Shown here in pieces: positions 17,011-26,189 of a DNA stretch of 64,000 bases (the stretch's first letter is position 1; each line of letters starts with the position of its first letter). Position numbers and translations under genes: made by a program. The stretch spans positions 20,294 to 84,293 of the forward strand of contig DASPOF010000157.1 of NCBI GenBank assembly GCA_035626155.1, in the 5' to 3' direction. The notes under the pieces are model-generated. The model was not told the origin of the DNA. It searched no databases and saw only the letters and a list, made by a program, of their open reading frames with translations. This stretch comes from DASPOF01 sp035626155. GTDB taxonomy: Bacteria > Desulfobacterota > Binatia > Binatales > Binataceae.

Positions 17011-18240
17011 TCAGGGTATGCCGACTTCGGCGCGCGTGAAAGAGGGTGCGTAGTGCGCCTTGATGATGGTTGAGCCGGCGATGTCCGAGGTGAGCGACGC
17101 GCGCGCCTCGCACCCGCATTTGAGACTCATCAGCCACGCCGCCTTTCCGAGCGCCGAGGCGTAATTGTCGAGGTGCTTCTTGACCCCGTCGGCGGCGCTC
17201 TTGTCCTGGATGGTCATGTCATTGGTGGCCACAATCACCTCTTGGGGAGTCGAGCCGGCCTCATCGCCGAACATCTGCCGCACCATCGCGACGAACGCGG
17301 CGTGGTCGAGTTCGGGCACGTCGCTCTTGAGCACCTGGCGCGCGGCGTTTTCGGCGCTCCGGTCCTCATTCGCACCGAGGATGCGGCGAATCGAATCGGC
17401 GCGCGCCGGCTCGGAGGCTGGCGTCTTTTCGTACTCGGCCAGGATCGTCGCAGCGCCTCGCGAGTTTCCCCCCGCGATCGCGCCGAGCGTCCGGCCAAGC
17501 AGCGCCTCGGCATGAGCGCGCCTGAGCTTCGCCTGCGCGTTGGCCATCAGTTGGCGCACCTCGGGATTATCGATACCCGCCGCTTTGAAGACCGCCAGCG
17601 CCATGTCGCCATCGCCGCGATCGACCAGATGCTGGGCGCAATCGAGCATGTTGAGCGGCCCGGTGTCGCGAATCGACGCGGATGAGAGGTAGAGCTTGGT
17701 CCCCGCGATGAGCTTGCTTTCGACGCGAGCCTGGACCGCCTCGTACGCCTGCCAGGTGTTTCCTGAAATCAGTTTCTGACCGCTCGCCCGCTCGACGAAT
17801 AGCTGCGCCGGGATGGAAATGATCGCGGTGAGGCCGCCCACGACCATTTCGCTGTCCGTGAAGGTAAATGGATGGCGGTCCTCGGCGAGCGTCGAGAGAT
17901 TGAGCGTCCAGATCTCGTAAGTGCCGGTGAACTTGGCTTCCGTGGCAGTCTGCTCGGTCTTGAAGGAGTCAGTCGGCAGCTTGAAGACGACGATTCCGTC
18001 GAGCCGGTCGTCCTTCTCACCCGCGACGAAACGTTTTACCGCATCGTCCACGTCGGCGGGCGGCTGAATCGGCACGAAATGGAAGTTCGGCAGCGCGCCG
18101 ACCAGGCGGTCGAGATCGGTTTCGGTCTGCGGCGTGATGGGCCCGACCGTGCCGACGCCGATCCGGACCTCGCCCGCGCGCGCGGTCGCGGCGATGAGGA
18201 GAATACCCGCGCACAATATGATCGCTGTTGCTTTGCTCAT
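17011..18240 (-). CDS. Exported protein of unknown function
   Basis: This 409-residue protein is not one I recognise. ATG 18240 gives a clean signal peptide (SKATAIILCAGILLIAATARA). The mature N-terminal half is mixed alpha/beta with a VRIGVGTVGPITPQTETDLDRL start. The C-terminal half is rich in alanine and looks helical, possibly repeat-like (about residues 210-330). Two cysteines occur together in KCGCEARA near the end. The frame remains open upstream to 18369, but that part lacks any signal-like character. It is divergent from mutL and lies upstream of rpmB on the same strand. Confidence 0.65.
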   Translation of the reverse strand: MSKATAIILCAGILLIAATARAGEVRIGVGTVGPITPQTETDLDRLVGALPNFHFVPIQPPADVDDAVKRFVAGEKDDRLDGIVVFKLPTDSFKTEQTATEAKFTGTYEIWTLNLSTLAEDRHPFTFTDSEMVVGGLTAIISIPAQLFVERASGQKLISGNTWQAYEAVQARVESKLIAGTKLYLSSASIRDTGPLNMLDCAQHLVDRGDGDMALAVFKAAGIDNPEVRQLMANAQAKLRRAHAEALLGRTLGAIAGGNSRGAATILAEYEKTPASEPARADSIRRILGANEDRSAENAARQVLKSDVPELDHAAFVAMVRQMFGDEAGSTPQEVIVATNDMTIQDKSAADGVKKHLDNYASALGKAAWLMSLKCGCEARASLTSDIAGSTIIKAHYAPSFTRAEVGIP

Positions 18241-18393
18241 GTCGAGTTGCGCCGCCCCGCGACTTGAAGCGCACAGCTTCCCAGAATCCCCGCTCTGGTT
18301 CAACTTGCGCCGCGCACATCGGCTCGGCCACGCGCTCGCTCGCTTGAGTATCCGGTGCAAAACCCGCATTGTCTAGCGAGGCGGTGCAACCGG

Positions 18394-20295
18394 ATGGCGG
18401 CGCGGTTGATTCACATTCTGCCCGAACAGGTCGCAAGCCAAATCGCCGCAGGCGAGGTGGTCGAGCGGCCCGCGTCGGCGGTCAAGGAACTCGCGGAAAA
18501 TTCCCTCGATGCGGGCGCGCGGATGATAACCGTCGAAATCGAGCGCGGCGGCCGCGCTCTCATCTCGGTTGCCGACGACGGATGCGGGATGAGCCGCGAG
18601 GATGCGATCGTCGCGCTGCGCAGGCATGCGACCTCCAAGATTCGCACCGCCGCCGACTTGACCGCGATTCGCACGCTTGGGTTTCGCGGCGAGGCGCTCG
18701 CGTCGATCGCGAGCGTCGCCCATCTGCGGCTCGTAACGCGCACCGCCGCCGATGAGCACGGCGTCGAGATTTCCGCATCGGGCGGCGAGATCGCCGAGGC
18801 GCGCGAATGCGCGATCGCGGCCGGGACCCGCGTCGAGGTCCGCGACCTGTTCTTCAACACCCCGGCGCGCCTTAAGTTCCTGAAGACCGAGGCGACCGAG
18901 CAGGGCGCGGTGGCCGATGCGATTCAGCGTCTGGCGCTTGCGAACTGTACGGTTGCGTTCCGGCTCGCCGCCGACGGCCGCGTGCTCTTCGATCTCCCGC
19001 GCGCATCATCGCTTCTGGAGCGCCTGCGCCAGATCGCCGGCCCCCGGCTCGCCGCCCAGATGCTCGCATTCGAGCTCAAGCAGCCCGGGCTTCGCGTGAG
19101 CGGACTTACCTCGATGAGCCAGGAGTCGTTCGCATCGCCGCGCCTGATTTTCACGTTCGTGAACGGACGCGCGGTGCGCGACAAGCTTCTCCAGCGCGCG
19201 ATCGCGCAGGCATACCAGACCCTGCTTCCGCGCGGACGGCATCCCGCCGCCGTCGTATGCGTCGATCTCAGGCACGAGGATGTGGACGTGAACGTCCATC
19301 CGATGAAGACCGAGGTGCGTTTCCGCAGCTCCGGAGCGGTCTTCGAGGCGGTCTATCGCGCGCTTCGCGCGCGGCTCTCCGACCAGACCGCTGCCGCATC
19401 GCCTGTCTTCGTTGCGCCGTCACAGGCCCCGGCGGTCGCCATTGCATCATCGCCGCAGCCCTCCGCCGCGCCATCGGACGGCGCAGCCGCCGCGGATCGC
19501 GATGCGGCCGCATCGGCGGCGGTCGCCGTTGATGGTTTCGGCTCGCGCCCAATCGCGCCGGTTGAGGAGCCTTCGATTGTTACGCCCGAGCGCCCGCTTA
19601 AGTTGGTCGCCGATGCGGCCAGGGCTTCCGCACTCCAGCGCCCGTTGGGTCTCGGCTTCGATCGCGAGCGCCAGGGTCTCTCCGGCGCGCCGGCCGCGGG
19701 CGAGGCGGCGGTGCCCATGTACTCGCGGTTGCGGATCGTCGGCCAGCTCTTTGCCGGATATATCGCGCTCGAAAGCGACGAGGGCCTCATCCTGGTCGAT
19801 CAGCACGCCGCGCACGAGCGCGTCACGTTCGAGCGGCTGCGCAGCGAGCTTCGCGGCGGGGGAATAAAGGTGCAGGCGATGCTCACCGCGCGGACCGTGG
19901 AACTGAACCCGGCGCGCGCGGCGCAAGTCCTGGCGGCGCTGCCTGAGATTCGCGCGATGGGGTTTGACGTCGAGCCATTCGGTCAGACCGCGCTCCTGCT
20001 CAAGGGCACCCCGGCCGCCTTCGGAGCAAGCGGCGGCGCCGAGCTTCTTGCTGATATGATCGACAGCATGAGCGCGGGCGGATGGAACCGCAGCGGCGAG
20101 GCCGCCTTCGAGGATTTGCTCAAGCAGCTTTCGTGTCACGGCTCGGTGCGGGTCGGGCGGGTGCTGGCGCCGGCTGAAATTCAAGCATTACTTGAAGAAC
20201 TCGATCGCACTGAATTCAAAACCAACTGCCCGCACGGCCGCCCGGTTCATATCCGCTTCCCGCGTGGCCAGATCGAGCGGATGTTCCGGCGATGA
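18394..20295 (+). CDS. mutL: DNA mismatch repair protein MutL
   Basis: This 633-residue GHKL ATPase links mismatch recognition by MutS to strand incision. The N-terminal ATPase has ELAENSLDAGA (about residues 31-41), DDGCGMSREDA and TLGFRGEALASI. A central Ala/Pro-rich linker (about 335-440) leads to the C-terminal dimerisation domain. That domain contains DQHAAHERVTFE, which fits the DQHA(X)2E(X)4E metal-binding nuclease motif, plus CHGSVRVGR and CPHGRPVHIRF. It should therefore nick DNA itself, as in bacteria without MutH. I chose ATG 18394 because it gives the family-standard MAARLIHILPEQVASQIAAG start. It overlaps miaA by 4 bases. Confidence 0.97.
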   Translation: MAARLIHILPEQVASQIAAGEVVERPASAVKELAENSLDAGARMITVEIERGGRALISVADDGCGMSREDAIVALRRHATSKIRTAADLTAIRTLGFRGEALASIASVAHLRLVTRTAADEHGVEISASGGEIAEARECAIAAGTRVEVRDLFFNTPARLKFLKTEATEQGAVADAIQRLALANCTVAFRLAADGRVLFDLPRASSLLERLRQIAGPRLAAQMLAFELKQPGLRVSGLTSMSQESFASPRLIFTFVNGRAVRDKLLQRAIAQAYQTLLPRGRHPAAVVCVDLRHEDVDVNVHPMKTEVRFRSSGAVFEAVYRALRARLSDQTAAASPVFVAPSQAPAVAIASSPQPSAAPSDGAAAADRDAAASAAVAVDGFGSRPIAPVEEPSIVTPERPLKLVADAARASALQRPLGLGFDRERQGLSGAPAAGEAAVPMYSRLRIVGQLFAGYIALESDEGLILVDQHAAHERVTFERLRSELRGGGIKVQAMLTARTVELNPARAAQVLAALPEIRAMGFDVEPFGQTALLLKGTPAAFGASGGAELLADMIDSMSAGGWNRSGEAAFEDLLKQLSCHGSVRVGRVLAPAEIQALLEELDRTEFKTNCPHGRPVHIRFPRGQIERMFRR

Positions 20296-21290
20296 ACGCG
20301 AGCGGGCAATCATTGGCGGCCGATCGGACGCCGTGCGTGAAGCCGCATGAGCGGCCGCGGGTCGGATTTATCGTCGGCCCGACGGGTGCGGGGAAGTCCG
20401 CGCTTGCGATGGAAATAGCCGAGCGGCTCGGCGCGGAGATCGTGAACGCCGATGCGCGCCAGATTTACCGCGGGATGGATATCGGCACCGCCAAGCCATC
20501 GCGCGAGGACCGCGCCAAAGTTCCGCATCACCTGATCGACGTGCGAAGCCCCGCCGATCCGATCGACGTGGCTGCGTTCGCGGCGCTTGCGCGCGAGGCG
20601 TGCCGCGAGATCGCGGCGCGCGGACGCGCTGCACTGGTGGTGGGCGGAAGCGGCCTCTATCTTCGCGCGCTTCGCGGCGGAATCTTCAGCGGCCCGGCGG
20701 CATCGCCCGAAATTCGCGAGCGGCTCCAGCGCATCGCCGCTGAGCACGGCGCCGGGCGCCTGCACGACCGGCTTCGCGAGATCGATCCCGAGGCCGCATC
20801 GCGGATCGGCTACGGCGACCTGTACCGGATCGTGCGCGCTCTCGAGGTTTTCGAGCTGACCGGCGAGCCGATCAGCGCGCATCAGCGCCGCCATGCCTTT
20901 TCCGCCCGCGACTTCGATTGCCTGACGGCCGGCATCGCCACCGATCGCAAGCAACTCTACGATGCGATCGACCGCCGCTTCGACGAGATGATGGCTGCCG
21001 GTTTCACCGCCGAGGTGCGCGGCCTGCTCGCCGCCGGCCTGCGGCCCGACCGCGCGCCGCTCTCGTCGATCGGATACAAGCACATCGCGGCTCATCTTGC
21101 CGGCGAAGTGACCGAGGCCGCCGCGATCGCGCTTGCGAAACGAGATTCGCGCCGGCTGGCGAAGCGGCAATTGACCTGGTTCAGGCACGATCCCGAGATC
21201 GTCTGGCTCGATCCGAGCCGCCCAGCCGAGCACGCTCTGTCGCTGTTCTCGGATTTCTTTGCAGCGGGCCGCGCCGGGGTCGCCGCATGA
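20292..21290 (+). CDS. miaA: tRNA dimethylallyltransferase
   Basis: This enzyme transfers a dimethylallyl group to adenosine 37 of tRNAs that read codons starting with U. It is 332 residues long. The P-loop reads GPTGAGKSALAMEIAERLGA, followed by VNADARQIYRGMDIGTAKPS. The usual serine of the DSxQIYRGMD motif is alanine here. The later conserved LVVGGSGLYLRAL and SIGYKHIAAHL segments are intact. The start overlaps the mutL stop (ATGA), a common mutL-miaA arrangement. The final residues overlap or closely abut the accA start. Confidence 0.96.
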   Translation: MNASGQSLAADRTPCVKPHERPRVGFIVGPTGAGKSALAMEIAERLGAEIVNADARQIYRGMDIGTAKPSREDRAKVPHHLIDVRSPADPIDVAAFAALAREACREIAARGRAALVVGGSGLYLRALRGGIFSGPAASPEIRERLQRIAAEHGAGRLHDRLREIDPEAASRIGYGDLYRIVRALEVFELTGEPISAHQRRHAFSARDFDCLTAGIATDRKQLYDAIDRRFDEMMAAGFTAEVRGLLAAGLRPDRAPLSSIGYKHIAAHLAGEVTEAAAIALAKRDSRRLAKRQLTWFRHDPEIVWLDPSRPAEHALSLFSDFFAAGRAGVAA

Positions 21291-21339
21291 AGCCGCCGCG
21301 CCGATTCCCGAGCGCGCCGGCGGCCGATTAGAGGATCAG

Positions 21340-22257
21340 TTGAAGCCCAAACGCAGCGCAACTCGACGCCAGGAGCGCATCGCCCGCGCGGCGAGCCGCC
21401 CATCTGCGCCGGTGGCCGAGCTCAGCGCGATCGAGCGCGTGCGGCTTGCGCGAAATTCCGCCCGGCCGCAGACGCTCGACTATATCGAGCGGCTGTTTCA
21501 CGACTTCTTCGAGATCCATGGCGACCGGCGGTTTGCGGATGACGCCGCGATCGTGACCGGCCTGGGTTACTTCGGCCGCCGCCCGGTCGCGATCGCCGGA
21601 CAGCAACGCGGCCGCAATACGGCCGAACGGATCAAGCGCAACTTCGGCCGGCCGCATCCGGAGGGCTATCGCAAGGCCGCCCGCACCTTCGAACTCGCCG
21701 ATCGCTTCGGCCTGCCGCTCATCACGTTTATCGACACCCAGGGCGCGGACCCGGGCCTCGGCGCGGAGGAGCGCGGGCAGGTCGAGGCGATCGCGGCGAA
21801 CCTCGAGCTGATGGCGCGGCTCACCGTGCCGGTGATCGCGTGCGTGATCGGCGAGGGCGGTTCCGGCGGCGCGCTCGCGCTCGGCGTCGGAAACGTCGTG
21901 CTCATGCAGGAGAACGCGTGCTATTCGGTGATTACTCCGGAGGGTTGCGTGGCGATCCTGTGGCGCGAGGCGACCGAGGAGCGAATCGCCACGGCCGCAT
22001 CGGCGCTCAAGCTCTCGGCCCCGGACCTGCTGCGCTTCGGCATCATCGATGAGATCGTTTCCGAGCCGCCCGGCGGTGCGCATACGGCGCCCGAAAAGGC
22101 CGCTCGCCTGCTCGGCGCGGCGATCGCGCGCCACCTCTCCGCCCTCTCAAGGCTCGCCCCGCAGCAGCTCCGCCGCGAGCGTGAGCGCAAATTCGCGGCG
22201 ATGGGCACCGCATACCTCTCCCAGCCGCGCGTTGAAAAGCCAGCGCCGATCGGTTAG
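21340..22257 (+). CDS. accA: Acetyl-CoA carboxylase carboxyltransferase alpha subunit
   Basis: This subunit transfers carboxyl groups from carboxybiotin to acetyl-CoA in the first step of fatty acid synthesis. From TTG 21340, which has a GAGG ribosome site at 21331-21334, it has 305 residues. The core is well conserved, with QTLDYIERLFHDF, QRGRNTAERIKRNFG, EERGQVEAIAANL and GEGGSGGALALGVG. The canonical DTPGAYPG is DTQGADPG here. The N-terminal helical extension of E. coli AccA is mostly missing and replaced by an Arg/Ala-rich segment. The frame is open from ATG 21259, which would overlap miaA by 32 bases. No accD is in the window. Confidence 0.9.
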   Translation: MKPKRSATRRQERIARAASRPSAPVAELSAIERVRLARNSARPQTLDYIERLFHDFFEIHGDRRFADDAAIVTGLGYFGRRPVAIAGQQRGRNTAERIKRNFGRPHPEGYRKAARTFELADRFGLPLITFIDTQGADPGLGAEERGQVEAIAANLELMARLTVPVIACVIGEGGSGGALALGVGNVVLMQENACYSVITPEGCVAILWREATEERIATAASALKLSAPDLLRFGIIDEIVSEPPGGAHTAPEKAARLLGAAIARHLSALSRLAPQQLRRERERKFAAMGTAYLSQPRVEKPAPIG

Positions 22258-22270
22258 CCATTTCCGACGC

Positions 22271-23386
22271 ATGCCAACACGGAGTGCCAGGAAGAACGCG
22301 GTTGAGCCGCCGTCGATCGAGACGCTGCGCGCGCGAATCGACGAGATCAATCTGAAGCTCTTAAGCCTGCTCTCGCTGCGCGCGAACCTCGTCACCGAGA
22401 TCGGCCATCTCAAGGGCGCCAGTGCGGAAGCGGTTTACCAGCCCGCGCGCGAGCGAGACGTGCTCGAAAAGATGGTCGCCGAGAACGCCGGGCCGCTCGG
22501 CGCGGATGCGATCAGAACCATCTTTACCGAGATTATCTCCGCATGCCGGGCGCTCGAGCATCCGCTGCGCGTGGCATACCTCGGACCCGAGCACACCTAC
22601 ACGCACGAGGCCGCGCGGGGACGCTTCGGAGCGAACGTGGAATATTCGCCCCAGAGCTCGATTGCCGGCGTGTTCCAGGCGTCCGAGAGCGGGCGCAGCG
22701 ACCTGGGAGTGGTGCCGGTGGAGAACTCGACCGAGGGTTCGGTGCCGCTCACGCTCGATCTGCTGATCGATACGCCGCTGGTGATCGTCGGGGAGATTCT
22801 GCTTCCCGTCCGCCACGCGCTGCTTTCGCTCACGGGCGACGCCGGTGCGATCCGCCGCATCTTCTCGCATCAGCAGTCGCTTGCGCAGTGCCGCGGATAC
22901 CTGTCGGCAAATTTCCCGCACTGCGATCTCGAGGCGGTCGCATCGAATGCGTTTGCCGCCCAGCGCGCGGCCGAGGACCCATCGACCGCCGCGATCGCAT
23001 CCGTGGCCGCCGCCGAAGCCTACGGGTTAAAAATAATCGCGGAGAACATCCAGGACCTTGCCGCCAACGCGACGCGGTTTCTAGTGATGGGCAAGCGGCC
23101 GGCCGAGCGCTCGGGCGCCGACAAGACCACGGTGCTGTTCGCGGTAGCGCATCGGGCCGGCACGCTGTACGAGGCGCTGGGGCTGTTCGCGCGCAACGGG
23201 ATCAATATTTCCAAGATCGAATCGCGGCCCTTGCGATCGCGCCCGTGGGAATATCTGTTCTTCGTGGACCTGGGCGGCCATCGCGATGACCCCAAGCTCA
23301 AGCGCGCGCTGCAGGCGCTCGGGCGCAAGGCCCTTTTTTTGAAGGTTCTGGGATCGTATCCTGAAGGGAAGCCGGCCGCGGTCTAA
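22271..23386 (+). CDS. pheA: Bifunctional chorismate mutase/prephenate dehydratase
   Basis: This enzyme converts chorismate to prephenate and then phenylpyruvate for phenylalanine synthesis. From ATG 22271 it has 371 residues. The chorismate mutase helices are at about 15-95 (LRARIDEINLKLLSLLSLRANL). The prephenate dehydratase domain is at about 98-275 (VAYLGPEHTYTHEAA, PVENSTEGSV, and NATRFLVMGK with the TRF motif). A C-terminal ACT domain binds phenylalanine for feedback inhibition (AHRAGTLYEALGLFARNGINISKIESRP). It lies 13 bases after accA and 19 bases before hisC. A run of seven T occurs near the 3' end but the frame is intact. Confidence 0.97.
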   Translation: MPTRSARKNAVEPPSIETLRARIDEINLKLLSLLSLRANLVTEIGHLKGASAEAVYQPARERDVLEKMVAENAGPLGADAIRTIFTEIISACRALEHPLRVAYLGPEHTYTHEAARGRFGANVEYSPQSSIAGVFQASESGRSDLGVVPVENSTEGSVPLTLDLLIDTPLVIVGEILLPVRHALLSLTGDAGAIRRIFSHQQSLAQCRGYLSANFPHCDLEAVASNAFAAQRAAEDPSTAAIASVAAAEAYGLKIIAENIQDLAANATRFLVMGKRPAERSGADKTTVLFAVAHRAGTLYEALGLFARNGINISKIESRPLRSRPWEYLFFVDLGGHRDDPKLKRALQALGRKALFLKVLGSYPEGKPAAV

Positions 23387-23405
23387 TAAGGCCCTTTCGC
23401 ATCGC

Positions 23406-24506
23406 TTGATCAAAGCAGAAGACCTGGTGCTCCCGTCGGTTGCCGCGATCGCTCCCTACGAGCCCGGCAAACCGGTCGAGGAGCTCGAACGCGAACTCGG
23501 GATTTCCGAGCCAATCAAACTCGCCTCGAACGAGAACCCGCTCGGTCCGTCGCCGCGGGCGCTCGAGGCGATCAAGGCTGCGCTCCCGGAGTTGAGCCGC
23601 TATCCCGACGGCGCGAGCTGGGAGCTGCGGGAAAAAATCGCGGCGCGCCACCAAATCGATCCCGCCCGCGTGTTCGCCGCATCGGGGTCGGTCGAGGTGA
23701 TCCACCTGATCGCGTTCCTGTTCCTGCGGCCGGGGCTGAACGCGGTCTTCTCAGACCATTCGTTTGCGATCTATCCGATCGCGGCAGCCGCGGCCGGCGG
23801 CGCGGTTAAAGTTGCGCCGACCCGCGACGGATATTCGCACGACCTCGATGCGATCGCCGCCGCGATCGATGCCAACACGCGGGTCGTGTACCTGGCCAAT
23901 CCGAACAATCCTACCGGCACGATCTATCGCCGCGCCGAATGGAAGCGGTTTTTGGCGCGCGTGCCGGAGCGCACGGTGATCGTCGCCGACGAGGCGTATT
24001 TCGAATTCGTGCGCGATCCGCAATACCCGGATTCGCTTGAGGATCACGACGGCGAGCGGCTGATCGTTACGCTGCGCACCTTCTCGAAGATTTTCGGGCT
24101 GGCCGGTCTGCGCGTCGGGTACGCGGTCGCGCGCCCCGACGTCATCCGGTTGCTCAACCAGGTGCGCCAGCCGTTCAACGTGACTTCGCTTGCGCAAATC
24201 GCCGTGGTCGCGGCGATGGACGATCGCGCGCATGTGGCGCGCACGCTCAAGGTCAACGCCGAGGGAATGGATTACCTCGAAAGCGAATTTCGCCGGCTCG
24301 GATGCGCCTTCGTCAAAAGCCACGCCAACTTCATCCTGGCCGACGTCGGCGACGGGCGCGCAATCTACGACAAGCTCCTGCGCAAGGGCGTGATCGTCCG
24401 TCCGATGAACGGATACGGATACCCGCGCCACGTGCGGGTGAGCATCGGGCTGCCGGAAGAAAACCGCCGGTTCGTGGCGGCGCTCGAGCAGGTGTTGGCG
24501 CGTTAG
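23406..24506 (+). CDS. hisC: Histidinol-phosphate/aromatic aminotransferase
   Basis: This is a PLP-dependent class II aminotransferase of 366 residues. The conserved KLASNENPLGPSP motif is near residue 38 and NPNNPTGT near 165. The aspartate in VADEAYFEF follows, and the PLP-binding lysine lies in TFSKIFGLAGLRVGY near residue 227. It starts with TTG 23406. By sequence it is HisC, but its position between pheA and tyrA implies that it transaminates phenylpyruvate and 4-hydroxyphenylpyruvate or prephenate, as some HisC homologues do. Whether it also serves histidine synthesis depends on whether another hisC exists elsewhere. Confidence 0.92.
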   Translation: MIKAEDLVLPSVAAIAPYEPGKPVEELERELGISEPIKLASNENPLGPSPRALEAIKAALPELSRYPDGASWELREKIAARHQIDPARVFAASGSVEVIHLIAFLFLRPGLNAVFSDHSFAIYPIAAAAAGGAVKVAPTRDGYSHDLDAIAAAIDANTRVVYLANPNNPTGTIYRRAEWKRFLARVPERTVIVADEAYFEFVRDPQYPDSLEDHDGERLIVTLRTFSKIFGLAGLRVGYAVARPDVIRLLNQVRQPFNVTSLAQIAVVAAMDDRAHVARTLKVNAEGMDYLESEFRRLGCAFVKSHANFILADVGDGRAIYDKLLRKGVIVRPMNGYGYPRHVRVSIGLPEENRRFVAALEQVLAR

Positions 24507-24578
24507 AGGCGGAGTGCGGCGGCGCGCGCGCAGGCGCGCCAGTCGCGATGGCGTCGGGGCGCAAGTGAAGGAAATCTG

Positions 24579-25442
24579 ATGGCGCAACTTTTCAAGCAGA
24601 TGACGGTGTGCGGCGTAGGGCTGATCGGTGGATCGCTCTCGCTTGCCGCGCGCCGCCACGATCTCATCGGGCGCATCGTCGCGCTCGGCCGCACGCAGGC
24701 CAATCTCGACATCGCGACCGCGCGCGGCATCTGCGATCTGGCCACGCGCGATGCGGTCGAGGCCGCACGCGGCGCGGATCTCATCGTCCTGGCGGTACCG
24801 ATTCTTACGATGCGCGAGACGCTCGCAAAGATGGTCCCGCATTGCGCGCCCGATGCGGTCATCACCGACGTCGGTAGCGTCAAGGGATGGGTCGTACGCG
24901 AGCTTGAGCCGCTGATCCCGGCCGGGATGGCGCTGGTCGCGGCGCACCCGGTCGCCGGCAAGGAAACCACCGGGGCGGGCGCCGCCGACGCGGACCTGTT
25001 CGTCGATCGGCGCGTGATAATCACCCCGTCGGCCCGAAGCACCCCGGCCGCAGTCGCCAAAGTCGAGACGCTCTGGCGCGCGACCGGCGCGCGGGTCGAG
25101 CTGATGGCTCCCGAGATGCACGACGCTATCCTTGCCCGCGCAAGCCATCTGCCGCAGGTAGTCGCAAGCGTGCTCGGAGCGGCGCTCGCCGATGAGCGCG
25201 TGGAAGGCCTGCTTGCTGCGGACTTCGGCGCAAGCGGCCTTCGCGACACGAGCCGGCTTGCAGCATCATCGTGGGAAATGTGGCGTGATATATTTATTAC
25301 CAATCGCGATGCGATCGCGCAGGCACTGCGCCTATACGGCGCGACGTTTGCCGAGTTCCAGCGCCTGGTCGAGGCCGGCGATATGGCCGGACTGGAAAAG
25401 CTCTTCGAGCGCGGACGGCGCATGAGGACGCGGATCGGATGA
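24579..25442 (+). CDS. tyrA: Prephenate/arogenate dehydrogenase
   Basis: This NAD(P)-dependent enzyme oxidatively decarboxylates prephenate or arogenate on the way to tyrosine. At 287 residues it is the monofunctional form with no chorismate mutase or ACT domain. The Rossmann motif GVGLIGGSLSLAARR is at about residues 12-26. Conserved TDVGSVKG and the catalytic histidine in AAHPVAGKE follow near residues 105-130. It lies downstream of hisC by 72 bases and overlaps cmk by 4 bases. Without an ACT domain it would not be feedback-inhibited through that route. The prephenate versus arogenate preference cannot be read here. Confidence 0.94.
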   Translation: MAQLFKQMTVCGVGLIGGSLSLAARRHDLIGRIVALGRTQANLDIATARGICDLATRDAVEAARGADLIVLAVPILTMRETLAKMVPHCAPDAVITDVGSVKGWVVRELEPLIPAGMALVAAHPVAGKETTGAGAADADLFVDRRVIITPSARSTPAAVAKVETLWRATGARVELMAPEMHDAILARASHLPQVVASVLGAALADERVEGLLAADFGASGLRDTSRLAASSWEMWRDIFITNRDAIAQALRLYGATFAEFQRLVEAGDMAGLEKLFERGRRMRTRIG

Positions 25443-26125
25443 GCCGGGCGCGTCCGATAATCGCGATCGACGGGCCGGTCGGCGCGGGCAAGTCCACGGT
25501 GGCGCGGGCGCTCGCGCGCGAGCTTGGGTTTTCCTACGTGAACACGGGCGCGATGTACCGGGCGGTCGCGCTGGCGGCGCGCGAGGGTGGTGTTGCGCCC
25601 GCCGATGCGGACCTCGAATCGCGGCTTGGCCCGATCCTGGAATCGATCCGGATCGCGTTCGACGGCGAGCGGGTTCTGCTCAACGGGCGCGACGTGAGCC
25701 GGCAAATCGCGGAGCCCGAGGTGGGCGACCTCGCCTCGCGATTTTCCACCCTGGGCGCGGTTCGCGCGCGGATGCGCGAGTTGCAGCGGGCCGCGGGCGC
25801 GCAGGGCGGCGTCGTGATGGAAGGGCGGGATATCGGCACCGCGATCTTTCCCGACGCCGAGTTCAAGTTCTATCTCGACGCCGACGTGGAGGTGCGCGCG
25901 GAGCGCCGATGGGCCGAGCTTGAGGCACGCGGCGAGCGCGTATCGCGCGCGGAAGTGCTGCGCCAGCTTGTGGAGCGCGACCAGCGCGATCGCAACCGCG
26001 CGCTTGCTCCGCTTAAGCGCGCCGATGATGCGGTCGTGATCGATGCGACCAATCTTACCGTCGCGCAAGTGGTGGCGGCGATCAAAGTGACGATCGAACG
26101 AAAAACATCGCCCGCAAGGGCTTGA
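25439..26125 (+). CDS. cmk: Cytidylate kinase
   Basis: This enzyme phosphorylates CMP and dCMP using ATP. It is 228 residues long with P-loop IDGPVGAGKSTVARALA near the N-terminus, the CMP-binding NTGAMYRAVAL, and the GRDIGTAIFPDAEFKFYLDA lid region. The usual Ala in IDGPAGAGK is Val. Its ATG overlaps the tyrA stop (ATGA). In many related genomes aroA sits between tyrA and cmk; here it is absent. rpsA follows after 64 bases. Confidence 0.96.
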   Translation: MSRARPIIAIDGPVGAGKSTVARALARELGFSYVNTGAMYRAVALAAREGGVAPADADLESRLGPILESIRIAFDGERVLLNGRDVSRQIAEPEVGDLASRFSTLGAVRARMRELQRAAGAQGGVVMEGRDIGTAIFPDAEFKFYLDADVEVRAERRWAELEARGERVSRAEVLRQLVERDQRDRNRALAPLKRADDAVVIDATNLTVAQVVAAIKVTIERKTSPARA

Positions 26126-26189
26126 AACCAAAACAATCCGGCTGTAAGTATCGCAGCAGTCTCGAAGTTGCTCAAAAGGTCCCCCCTAA

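Noticed and set aside
23334..23341. Run of seven T near the 3' end of pheA as a slippage site
   Set aside because: The frame is intact through to a normal ACT-domain end, and nothing suggests a programmed shift.
23751..26131. Long overlapping open frames antisense to hisC, tyrA and cmk
   Set aside because: They cover three well-supported genes on the other strand and have low-complexity Arg-rich translations.
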